Source: Limnochordia bacterium | Lineage (GTDB): Bacteria; Bacillota; Limnochordia; Darwinibacteriales; DTU012 | NCBI GenBank assembly: GCA_007116145.1 | Contig: SKJB01000014.1 | Span: 1-37,555, forward strand | Reading direction: 5' to 3' | DNA: 37,555 nucleotides | In this document: piece by piece, positions 19,662 to 27,880 of the stretch | How the letters are laid out: every line of letters starts with the position of its first letter | Position numbering within the stretch: position 1 is the first letter of the stretch | The notes under the pieces: generated by a model | The model's input: only the letters and a program-made list of their open reading frames with translations | What the model was told of the DNA's origin: nothing | Databases searched by the model: none | Made by a program: the position numbers and the translations under genes

Positions 19662-20312
19662 ATGCATCCACTGGCTAAGGAGTTTCTTGTTCCCTTTACC
19701 CAGGACAATAAAGCTGTGTGTGTACGCCTTGTACTAGATAGACTAGAAAAAGCAGAACTAGAGATCCATACGCTCTATGAGCAAGTTTTAGCGCCTGTTT
19801 TAAACTCTATAGCCCCCTCGGACCAAGAACAAACTTCATCAATTTGGCAGGAGCATGTACGGACTGGAATCATCGAAACAATTATTGCTTGTTGCTATCC
19901 ATACATCTTAAAAAAATCTCCCAAAGTAGAAATTGCTCCGACTGTCCTAGTATTTTGCCCAGCCGAAGAGTATCATCAAGTCGGAGCGCGCATGGCCTGC
20001 GATTTTTTTACGCTCTGTGGGTATCATGCGGTTTTTATTGGTGCTAACACACCGGCAACGGAATTTTTGCCCGCCATAAAGAGCTTGACGCCGCAATATA
20101 TTGTGATCAGTATTAGCAATTACTATAACCTCGTCGCAGCAAAGCGCGCAATTGACCAGATTCGTACTGTAGCAGGCGACACAATTACCATAATTGTGGG
20201 TGGTCATGCGGTGAGTCGTAATGGAGATATCAGGAAAAATCTAGGAGCAGACTTAATCCTTCAAACCTACGCTGATGTCCATGCCCTAGCGAAAGGAGAC
20301 GGATTACTGTGA
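19662..20312 (+). CDS. Cobalamin (B12)-binding domain protein
   Basis: Helical cap followed by VLVFCPAEEYHQVGARMACDFFTLCGYHAVFIGANTPATEFLPAIKSLTPQYIVISISN...IIVGGHA (ExHxxG B12-binding fold). Start moved to ATG 19662, preceded by GAGGAGG. Confidence 0.85.
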   Translation: MHPLAKEFLVPFTQDNKAVCVRLVLDRLEKAELEIHTLYEQVLAPVLNSIAPSDQEQTSSIWQEHVRTGIIETIIACCYPYILKKSPKVEIAPTVLVFCPAEEYHQVGARMACDFFTLCGYHAVFIGANTPATEFLPAIKSLTPQYIVISISNYYNLVAAKRAIDQIRTVAGDTITIIVGGHAVSRNGDIRKNLGADLILQTYADVHALAKGDGLL

Positions 20313-21457
20313 GACTAGCTCTAGCCATTGCTTCACGATTTTTACTCTCCAGTAAATCACAGAGCGTACTTATTGCACTAGGGATTGGCGTCGGCATTGG
20401 CGTTCAAGTGTTTATCGGTTCGCTAATAACTGGATTACAAGTTTCCCTCATTGACACAACCATCGGAAACAGTGCACACATTACCATTACCTCACGAAAT
20501 GCAGATCGCACCATCGATGATTGGCAGGAACTCTATGCTCGCGTATCACAAAACCCGAAGTACGCAGCGACAAGCGCTACGTTGACACGCCCAGGCTTTA
20601 CGGTGACGAATAATCAATTTGAAACCATTCTCATACGTGGGTTTCAACTACCGCAAGCAGATGGTATTTATAACCTTTCACAAGCACTTATAGCTGGCGA
20701 ATTTCGATCTGGTGAGGTTGTTATTGGCCGAGAATTAGCAACTGAATTAAACATTGAACCTGGCGATGAGATTACAATACTAACTGGTGCCGGCCAACGC
20801 TCACAAGCAGTAGTCAGTGGTCTAATTGATCTTAAGGTAGCAGCAATCAATCGTTCATGGGTACTCATGGATTTAAGTACAGCCCAAGAGCTATTAAAGA
20901 TAGAAAACCTTGTTACAGCGATAGAAATACAACTGCCGGATGTATTCACAGCGAGAGAAGAAGCAGAACGACTGAAAACAGAGCTTGACGAGTACCTTAG
21001 AGTCGAAAATTGGAAAGATCAAAATGAACAACTATTAACTGGACTCCAAGGTCAAAGCACAAGTAGTCTAATGATCCAAATTTTTGTGATCATAGCCATC
21101 TCCCTCGGTATTACCAGTGTGTTAGCGATTACTGTGATGCAAAAATCGCGGCAAATCGGAATTCTAAAAGCCATGGGCATAAAAGACCGCCAAGCTTCTT
21201 TGATCTTCCTTTTTCAAGGACTAATGCTTGGTATCCTCGGGGGAATTCTGGGGATTGCTATCGGATTAGGGCTAGCCTTTAGTTTCACCAAATTTGCCGT
21301 AAACCCTGATGGGAGCCCACTTGTGCCATTAGTAATCGTCCCCACTTTTCTCATTGGATCGGGACTTGTAGCGATTGCTGCTTCCATTCTTGCCTCATTA
21401 GCTCCAGCTAGACGTTCGCAGAAACTAGATCCGATGGAGGTGATTCGGAATGGTTAA
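20309..21457 (+). CDS. FtsX/MacB-type ABC transporter permease
   Basis: Four TMs with a large extracytoplasmic loop; VMQKSRQIGILKAMGIKDRQASLIFLFQGLMLGILGGILG typical of FtsX-like permeases. GTGA overlap with the upstream gene. Confidence 0.92.
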   Translation: MRLALAIASRFLLSSKSQSVLIALGIGVGIGVQVFIGSLITGLQVSLIDTTIGNSAHITITSRNADRTIDDWQELYARVSQNPKYAATSATLTRPGFTVTNNQFETILIRGFQLPQADGIYNLSQALIAGEFRSGEVVIGRELATELNIEPGDEITILTGAGQRSQAVVSGLIDLKVAAINRSWVLMDLSTAQELLKIENLVTAIEIQLPDVFTAREEAERLKTELDEYLRVENWKDQNEQLLTGLQGQSTSSLMIQIFVIIAISLGITSVLAITVMQKSRQIGILKAMGIKDRQASLIFLFQGLMLGILGGILGIAIGLGLAFSFTKFAVNPDGSPLVPLVIVPTFLIGSGLVAIAASILASLAPARRSQKLDPMEVIRNG

Positions 21458-22136
21458 CGCCTTAGAATTAAAGCATGTAGACAAAGTCTATGACGGACCT
21501 GTGCCCACGCAAGTGCTTTTTGATATCAATCTTGCTTTTGCAGAAAACTCATTTAATGCAATTATTGGCAGTTCTGGTAGTGGAAAAAGTACACTGCTTA
21601 ACATCATGGGTACACTTGATCGAGCAACCAAAGGTGAGGTCTGGGTGAATTCTCAATCGACTGCTAAACTTAGTCGTGATGGTCTAGCCGAGTTACGCAA
21701 TCAAACCATTGGCTTTGTGTTTCAATTTCACTTTCTGCTGCCTGAGTTTACAGCCCTTGAAAATGTTCTATTGCCCCACCGGATCGGGACGAGCATAATA
21801 TCCAAGGAGATTGTAGATCGGGCACACGATATTATGGAACTCATGGGCTTAAGTAAAGTAAAAAACAACCCGTCAGCACGCATGTCAGGTGGTCAGCAGC
21901 AACGAACTGCGATTGCCCGTGCACTGATTAACCAACCGAGTATTATACTCGCTGATGAGCCCACAGGAAATCTGGATTCCGAAACAACAGAGACAACCTA
22001 TGAATTACTACGCAAAATCCACCAGGAGCTAAACACCACGTTCATTATTATCACTCATGATCGCCGAGTGGCTGAAAAAGCTGATCGAATCGTGGAAATA
22101 CGTGATGGGAAAATAGCACTGGATATGTATCGCTAA
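21450..22136 (+). CDS. LolD/MacB-type ABC transporter ATP-binding protein
   Basis: IIGSSGSGKSTLLNIMGTLDRATKGEV, MSGGQQQRTAIARALINQPSIILADEPTGNLDS. Confidence 0.95.
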   Translation: MVNALELKHVDKVYDGPVPTQVLFDINLAFAENSFNAIIGSSGSGKSTLLNIMGTLDRATKGEVWVNSQSTAKLSRDGLAELRNQTIGFVFQFHFLLPEFTALENVLLPHRIGTSIISKEIVDRAHDIMELMGLSKVKNNPSARMSGGQQQRTAIARALINQPSIILADEPTGNLDSETTETTYELLRKIHQELNTTFIIITHDRRVAEKADRIVEIRDGKIALDMYR

Positions 22137-22149
22137 AATCAACTAACGC

Positions 22150-22197
22150 ACAAAGAAGCACCTCCCGCGGACAATTTGGGGAGATGCTTCTTTTTTA
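22150..22197. terminator. Intrinsic terminator between convergent genes
   Basis: AAGAAGCAcCTCC...GGAGaTGCTTCTTTTTTA stem with a T tract on the plus strand. Confidence 0.8.
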
Positions 22198-22458
22198 TCA
22201 GTTCATACACATTTCATTATACGACATTGTTGTCATCAGATTTAGCTCGTTAACTTTCTGTTGCAATTTCTGCACCTTATGATTGAGTTCCGAACGTTCA
22301 GACCGAGTACTTCGTGGATCTGCAGCCTTTTCTGCTAACTCTCGCATTTCCTCTAAGTGCGCAGCAATCTGCTCGAGAGCACGTAAACGATAGCTAATCC
22401 ATTTTAAGATCTGTTGTAGTTCCTCACTACTCGCACTTCGGATAGCAGGCTCTTTCAT
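22198..22458 (-). CDS. Small helical protein, 86 aa, downstream of flagellin
   Basis: Charged, heptad-rich sequence; SD-like aggagag upstream of the ATG. Confidence 0.55.
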   Translation of the reverse strand: MKEPAIRSASSEELQQILKWISYRLRALEQIAAHLEEMRELAEKAADPRSTRSERSELNHKVQKLQQKVNELNLMTTMSYNEMCMN

Positions 22459-22475
22459 CCCTCATCTCTCCTTTG

Positions 22476-22904
22476 CTAGTTTGAAACTAAGTGCAGATGC
22501 CGTTTTTCTGAGCGAAATATCGCGAAATCGTCTACTTGGCTTGAAACCAAAGAGAGATAACCTGAGAGTGTTCTGCACAACTCTGATTGCCACACACGAT
22601 ACAGCGGTATAACCAGTTTGGAAATAAGCTCCGTATATTGCTGTTCATACTGCTGTTCGTAGGCCTGAACCATGAGTGAGATTCCATCTCGTAAAAGGTC
22701 TGTAAAGAGCACAACGTTATTCTTATAGCATCCATGATCCCACAACGTTTTCTCAATGGATGCAAAAGCCTCTAAAACATCGAGAAATACTGGAATTCCT
22801 TGTTCATAACAACATGCTTCATTACGCTGTTGCACGTACTCTAAACCAGCAAATCCTGTTTCCGCTAGCTCGACAATGCGCGTAGCAATATCTGCATTCA
22901 TCAT
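22476..22904 (-). CDS. Helical hypothetical protein, 142 aa, downstream of flagellin
   Basis: 17-nt gap to the 86-aa ORF and close to the flagellin stop; predominantly helical composition. No family recognised. Confidence 0.6.
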   Translation of the reverse strand: MMNADIATRIVELAETGFAGLEYVQQRNEACCYEQGIPVFLDVLEAFASIEKTLWDHGCYKNNVVLFTDLLRDGISLMVQAYEQQYEQQYTELISKLVIPLYRVWQSELCRTLSGYLSLVSSQVDDFAIFRSEKRHLHLVSN

Positions 22905-22941
22905 TGATTATCACCTAACCCTCCTAGTTTTAAGTTAACGA

Positions 22942-24993
22942 TTATCCTAATAACTGTAAAACTGTTTGAGGAGCCATATTTGCCTGTGCTAGCATCGCAG
23001 TGGCAGCTTGTTGTAAGATATTATTCTTGGTGAACTCCATCATTTCTTCTGCCATATCTAAGTCGCGAATTCGTGATTCAGCGGCTTGTAGATTCTCCGA
23101 CGAGGCTCCGAGATTTGCAATACTGTGCTCTAAGCGATTTTGGTACGCTCCAAGTTTACTGCGCTCGTTTGACACTTTTTCAATCGCACCATCAATTACT
23201 CGCAAGGCTGCAGTAGCTTTTTCATGACTAGTCACATCTAGAGCATACTCTGTTGACGTTGCCGACATGCCATCATTAACATTAACAACCTCAACATAAT
23301 AAGCCTTTAAACCATCGCCAATATCAACCGATTCGCCACTCTTAGAACTCGTCATACCTAGGGCAAGGGCACGGGTATCGCCGATCTCAACAATGATATC
23401 TTGCGCGCTATTCGCTCCGATTTGAAAACGAGCCTGAAAACCAGACGCTGTTTGATCACTTGTTGTCACAACAGGAGCTGTCGGAGATTCGTGTCCACCT
23501 TCCTGAATAAAATTAATTACAGTACCCGCTGAGCCCGAAACGTCATATTTAACGTTAAGACTAGTATTTAACTCAATGGCTGTTTTTAAATTTGCTACTT
23601 GTTCCGCAACGTCAGCTCCAACTAGTATTGCCGTACCATTCGCAAGACCCCCGTGATTATTATCATCGGTTATAACAATATCGACTCCGTCTATGGTGTA
23701 CCTACCACCTATGTCGACCTGGCTGGTGATGGTGAGATCATATACTCCAGATCTAGGTAAAGCGGCAACGGTTCCACGCACTGGAGCCACACCTTGTTCT
23801 TGACCTGCTAGCTCTGTCAACACAATGCGTGTTCCTAGCGAAGTAGCCTTATAGATGGATCCTAGATCAGTACTATCATTAATTATCGAAGCAATGCTGG
23901 TTGCCTGCTCTTCGATGGTTTTCCAGCCATTGATCTCATCACCGATTGCAAACGCACTACCACCAACCATACCGCCACCTAGATTAGCTACATCAGCAGC
24001 TGTTAGAGTATAAACAGATCCACCCACATTAATCACAAAATCATCTCCCGCATTAGCAAAAGCAGTGGTTAAATCAAATTGGTAGACTCCTTGAACGGCA
24101 GCGTCTTCACCACCAGCGAGAGGACCGATTTCTACATTGTTAAGGGATTTTAAATCTAAAGTTAGTCCACCACCTGCCTCCGAGAGACTGAACTTAGTTG
24201 GTAGCGAACCTTGTGAGTCAATAGCACTTTGGATATCTGCTAGCGTCACTGTCGCTGTATCAAGGTTAGCAGCATCGTGTACAATTGCAATTTCGATCTC
24301 ATTAGCATTTGTCGAAACACTAACAGTGTTGGTATCCATTCCGGGAGCACCTGCTGCAGTAACATTAAACTTAATTGTCTTCCCATCTAAATCCTGCCCA
24401 ACATCATTTGCAAGCGCAGTGATTACAATGTCTGTGATATCATCATTTGCAGTATAGGTATTCTGACCCGTAGATTTAGCGACAACACTATCAGTCACGG
24501 TCTTCATCGTCGAAACAGCACCCCGTAAGGACCCCGTTGTACTAGTACCTAAATCGCCATCAATGGTTCGTGCTCCACCACCGTTTAAAATCTTCTGCGT
24601 ATTAAACTCAGTCGCATTACCAATACGGTTCATCTCTGAAGATAGCTGGTTAATCTCTCGCTGAATTTGCTCACGATCGATGCCAACATTCGTATCATTC
24701 GCTGCTTGCACCGTTAGCTCTCGTACTCGTTGGAGCATAGAATGGGATTCGCCTAAAGCTCCTTCAGCGGTTTGTATCAGGGAAATTCCATCTTGAGCAT
24801 TGCGCATAGCTTGGCGTAGACCTCGTACTTGATTACGCATTTTTTCACTGATTGCAAGGCCTGCCGCATCATCTCCCGCTCGATTAATCCGTAATCCACT
24901 AGAAAGCTTTTCCATGGAGCGCGCTCCACCAGCGTTGTTTGCCGTTAATTGGCGATGTGCATTTAGAGCCATAATGTTATTATTGATTTTCAT
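22942..24993 (-). CDS. fliC/hag: Flagellin (about 683 aa, large variable central region)
   Basis: N-term [16 protein letters not shown]...[31 protein letters not shown] and C-term [50 protein letters not shown]. Start moved to ATG 24993, preceded by AAGGAGGA. Confidence 0.95.
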   Translation of the reverse strand: MKINNNIMALNAHRQLTANNAGGARSMEKLSSGLRINRAGDDAAGLAISEKMRNQVRGLRQAMRNAQDGISLIQTAEGALGESHSMLQRVRELTVQAANDTNVGIDREQIQREINQLSSEMNRIGNATEFNTQKILNGGGARTIDGDLGTSTTGSLRGAVSTMKTVTDSVVAKSTGQNTYTANDDITDIVITALANDVGQDLDGKTIKFNVTAAGAPGMDTNTVSVSTNANEIEIAIVHDAANLDTATVTLADIQSAIDSQGSLPTKFSLSEAGGGLTLDLKSLNNVEIGPLAGGEDAAVQGVYQFDLTTAFANAGDDFVINVGGSVYTLTAADVANLGGGMVGGSAFAIGDEINGWKTIEEQATSIASIINDSTDLGSIYKATSLGTRIVLTELAGQEQGVAPVRGTVAALPRSGVYDLTITSQVDIGGRYTIDGVDIVITDDNNHGGLANGTAILVGADVAEQVANLKTAIELNTSLNVKYDVSGSAGTVINFIQEGGHESPTAPVVTTSDQTASGFQARFQIGANSAQDIIVEIGDTRALALGMTSSKSGESVDIGDGLKAYYVEVVNVNDGMSATSTEYALDVTSHEKATAALRVIDGAIEKVSNERSKLGAYQNRLEHSIANLGASSENLQAAESRIRDLDMAEEMMEFTKNNILQQAATAMLAQANMAPQTVLQLLG

Positions 24994-25002
24994 TTCAGCA
25001 CT

Positions 25003-25054
25003 TCCTCCTTGATTTCGAATTACCATTAGCAGAAGTCCATTTCTACTCAATGGT
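25003..25054 (-). promoter_or_regulatory. Hairpin with GGA in its loop plus GGA-containing SD (possible CsrA site)
   Basis: Minus strand: ACCATT-g-AGTAGAA-[ATGGAC]-TTCTGCT-AATGGT, then AAGGAGGA as SD 14 nt later. Confidence 0.5.
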
Positions 25055-25064
25055 TCCTGTATTC

Positions 25065-25130
25065 GCTGTGTCCGTCATTCAACAGCTTGAGCCTCTGTTT
25101 ACCAGTCCGGCTCACGGGTTAGATACACCT
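25065..25130 (-). ncRNA. Flagellin-leader RNA motif, copy A
   Basis: AGGTGTATCTAACCCGTGAGCCGGACTGGTAAACAGAGGCTCAAGCTGTTGAATGACGGACACAGC. Two hairpins: GAGCC-gga-CTG/CAG-a-GGCTC and GCTGT/ACAGC. Confidence 0.6.
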
Positions 25131-25189
25131 AGATCGTCCAACCCCCCCTTCCAATCAAGTGTCAAAACTACCTCTCCATGAAATACTTA

Positions 25190-25223
25190 CAAAAAAGACG
25201 ACTCCCAATCATGTGGGGGTCGC
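25190..25223 (-). terminator. Intrinsic terminator inside the flagellin leader
   Basis: Minus strand: GCGACCCCCACATGATTGGGAGTCGTCTTTTTTG; stem CGACxCCCA/TGGGxGTCG followed by a T tract. Confidence 0.7.
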
Positions 25224-25286
25224 TTACAAACAGTGCGGCTTGTTTCCCCAACAGTTAGGTATATTAGCAACACCTACTCTCTCTCC

Positions 25287-25320
25287 GTTAGGATCAATAA
25301 ATAACCTTCTTCCGATCCTA
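25287..25320 (-). other. Stem-loop in the flagellin leader
   Basis: Minus strand: TTAGGATC ...18 nt... GATCCTAA, 8-bp perfect arms. Confidence 0.6.
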
Positions 25321-25382
25321 AAATAGAACGTGTCGATGTTGTCTAATGTTCTGTTTATCTGCACAGTGGCAGAATATTTTGG

Positions 25383-25459
25383 GGTACTGTATCAATCATT
25401 CAACAGTATTAAGCCTCTGTAAACCAGTCCAGCCCGTATCCCCACGGATTTTAGTACCT
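25383..25459 (-). ncRNA. Flagellin-leader RNA motif, copy B
   Basis: AGGTACTAAAATCCGTGGGGATACGGGCTGGACTGGTTTACAGAGGCTTAATACTGTTGAATGATTGATACAGTACC. Same hairpins as copy A with G-U and A-U/G-C changes. Confidence 0.6.
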
Positions 25460-25482
25460 ATACGTGTTTCTTCTCTTTTATT

Positions 25483-25509
25483 ATATCGGTACATTCATGG
25501 AGATCTTAA
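25483..25509 (-). promoter_or_regulatory. Sigma28/SigD-type flagellar promoter
   Basis: Minus strand: TTAA - GATCTCCATGAATGT (15 nt) - ACCGATAT, close to the TAAA-N15-GCCGATAT consensus. Confidence 0.75.
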
Positions 25510-25645
25510 ATGCTTTTTTGAAAAAAATTTTGAGCTGCTAATATCCTAATCGACCAGCTGCAATTGTTGTTACAAAGTAAATATATATAATTATTAGATA
25601 ATTGTTCCCATCTGGACCCAGCTAGGCCAGATTGTATCTTCTTCT

Positions 25646-26884
25646 CTAATTCTTAATTAAAATAGACATGTGGGCCATCGTATCAAAGCTATTCTGCGCT
25701 AAAAGACTATATACTTTCCGCAAATAGGCACTATTATGCTCAACGGTTTTAGCAAATGATTGAATCAGTTTTAGTACCTGCTCATCGGTTAATCCCTTGT
25801 GGTAACGAGCCATCCCGATTAGATGCAACTTAATCATTGAGAAGTGAATCACAAGCATCATATACTCACCAAACACTCCCCGTTCTCCTAAGGGAAACAT
25901 ATTTCTAAACACGTAATTAACAAGATAGTTTTCCAGAATATGTGCATTCTCATCTATATAAGGCTGATAATACTTTTGATACGCATCATTATAACATTCC
26001 ATTACCGCAGTGTACGTAGCCCCTTGCTTATACTCAATACCCTGCAATGTCTGATTGAGGCATTGGAGATACCGCTGGTTATTAACGCCTTGGGTTAAAC
26101 GTTCATCGACTAGCTCTTTTAAGACTCGCATTTGAATAGTGGTTTGATCAGGGATTTCACTCATTAACTGCTTTAGGGATCCATCGGTCAAAAACGTCAT
26201 GTAATTTTGAGTGACTGATTCTAGTTGTTCAAACTGTTTACTTTCAACTATTTCTTGCACCTTACCCATAAATAGCCCTAATACGATAAGACGTTGCCAG
26301 AGGGGATACGTTCGCTCTTGAAGAATCTGTATGGTAAAAATCCGGAGTTCCCAAAAATACCGTTCAGCTTTTTTGGAAACTTTAATGCTATCTGTTTCAA
26401 TCACTTTTGCAATTACCTTGCGATTATCTATCTGTTCAAGCACTTGATCAAATTCCATCACTTCCTTTGGTAATAAAGCCAAGCGAGCCGCTTCAGGACA
26501 GGACATTGTGGCTGAACGTTCCATTACTCTGTTTACCTGGTTTGTGGTACGTGGATAGGTGGCGCACGTTAGTGATAAATAGTTCTCACCCAAATTTTTA
26601 TGAATAGTACATAGCATATCTGCAGTTAGAAACGGACACCGACTATCTGCTAGCATTTTAATCTTAGCAAAATTCGTTGCACTAGGGTTGGAACGATTCC
26701 GAGTCACTTGTTTACTCAATATCGGTTGCAAATCAGAGTGCGTAACCTTCCTATATTTCTTATACGTCTCTTCATCCACATTGACTCGCCACCCTACGCA
26801 GCAGCTATCTTCACACGCAGAGCCGATACATTGAAAGTGATGCATATATTGTGGAATTAGTAATGCCTTTTCCTTTTCAGCCAT
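25646..26884 (-). CDS. fliB: FliB family flagellin lysine-N-methylase
   Basis: LIPQYMHHFQCIGSACEDSCCVGWRVNVD, CPFLTADMLCTIHKNLGENYLSLTCATYPR, ATMSCPEAARLAL: the FliB cysteine pattern. Confidence 0.9.
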   Translation of the reverse strand: MAEKEKALLIPQYMHHFQCIGSACEDSCCVGWRVNVDEETYKKYRKVTHSDLQPILSKQVTRNRSNPSATNFAKIKMLADSRCPFLTADMLCTIHKNLGENYLSLTCATYPRTTNQVNRVMERSATMSCPEAARLALLPKEVMEFDQVLEQIDNRKVIAKVIETDSIKVSKKAERYFWELRIFTIQILQERTYPLWQRLIVLGLFMGKVQEIVESKQFEQLESVTQNYMTFLTDGSLKQLMSEIPDQTTIQMRVLKELVDERLTQGVNNQRYLQCLNQTLQGIEYKQGATYTAVMECYNDAYQKYYQPYIDENAHILENYLVNYVFRNMFPLGERGVFGEYMMLVIHFSMIKLHLIGMARYHKGLTDEQVLKLIQSFAKTVEHNSAYLRKVYSLLAQNSFDTMAHMSILIKN

Positions 26885-26973
26885 TTGTATCCGTCCTTTC
26901 TCTATGCATAGCGTTTACTATCACTTCGCCATGGAGTCCGCTGTACCCTTTTTTTCTGCGTTTCTTCGCTATT

Positions 26974-27012
26974 AGAAAGGAGAATCTCGCTTGTCGTAGA
27001 CTCTCCTTTTGT
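26974..27012. terminator. Intrinsic terminator after the PstS-like gene
   Basis: AAAGGAGAaTCT...AGAcTCTCCTTTT inverted repeat. Confidence 0.65.
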
Positions 27013-27030
27013 GTATGCAATTACTGATAC

Positions 27031-27864
27031 CTACGGTAAAACCGATACAAACCCTTCCCGCCTTACAATGGATTGGCCATACTCCGATAGCAGAAAATCC
27101 ATCATCATTGTAATCGGTTCCGTCTCCTCAAGATATACCATATTTAACTCGCGAATAATCGGATAGCTCCGATCAACAATTGCTTCCCGCGTAGGCGGCA
27201 CTCCATCAAGCACTAAAATTTTAATGGGTAAACCCAACTCTTGGAGGGTTAAAGCAGACCCATACGAAACATAACCAATAGCACCAGGAATTCCAGCAAC
27301 TAGAGTCAATCCTTCGAGATTAGAACCAATAATGTGGACATCCGTTGCAATGAAAGGACCTTTTGCATCCACTCGTTGCGGACTTACCAATCCACTATAG
27401 CTCTCTAAAAGATCGAGAGTACTACGACCGACTTCCTTGGAGATTACGGTTATCGGGAGATCAATGCCCCCTAAGTGACTCCAATTTCTTACTTCTCCAG
27501 AAAAAACCTGAATTAGTTCACTCTTTGTCAATTCAGTGACAAGATTCTTCTCATCAACGATGATAACCAATGCATCAAGACCAATAAGTGTTTGGTTAAG
27601 ACTTTGCCCTTCCACTTGGCTTAAAGATCGCGATACGGATCCCACCTGGGAGCTTCCTCGCAAAACATTCTGGACTCCCGCGCCGCTACCTCCACCGCTA
27701 ATATCCAGAGCAATCCCAGTCTGTTGGTAAAACTGAGCTTGTGCTTCCATCAATATGGGCTGTATGGTACTAGCCCCCGAAATATGGAGCGGATTAGCCA
27801 TAGCGAATACGGCTTGACTACAGAGTAACAGTACTGTCAATACGATAACTAGGGTTGGTTTCAC
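27031..27864 (-). CDS. PstS-like phosphate/oxyanion-binding periplasmic protein
   Basis: Signal peptide, LHISGASTIQPILMEAQAQFYQQTGIALDISGGGSGAGVQNVLRGSSQVGSVSR: PBP-like fold of PstS type. Confidence 0.88.
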   Translation of the reverse strand: MKPTLVIVLTVLLLCSQAVFAMANPLHISGASTIQPILMEAQAQFYQQTGIALDISGGGSGAGVQNVLRGSSQVGSVSRSLSQVEGQSLNQTLIGLDALVIIVDEKNLVTELTKSELIQVFSGEVRNWSHLGGIDLPITVISKEVGRSTLDLLESYSGLVSPQRVDAKGPFIATDVHIIGSNLEGLTLVAGIPGAIGYVSYGSALTLQELGLPIKILVLDGVPPTREAIVDRSYPIIRELNMVYLEETEPITMMMDFLLSEYGQSIVRREGFVSVLP

Positions 27865-27880
27865 AACTCATCTCTCCTTA

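Noticed and set aside
24994-25050. N-terminal extension of the flagellin ORF to 25050
   Set aside because: [14 protein letters not shown] is the canonical flagellin start and has AAGGAGGA upstream. The extension covers the hairpin and SD.
25190-25470. c-di-GMP riboswitch (GEMM) in the flagellin leader
   Set aside because: The conserved GEMM segments as I remember them (GCAAACC, GCAAAGCC...GGCCTAA) are not present. A covariance search should still be run.
25346-25549. 67-aa plus-strand ORF upstream of flagellin
   Set aside because: Lies over the promoter and RNA motif copy B; no SD and no protein-like signal.
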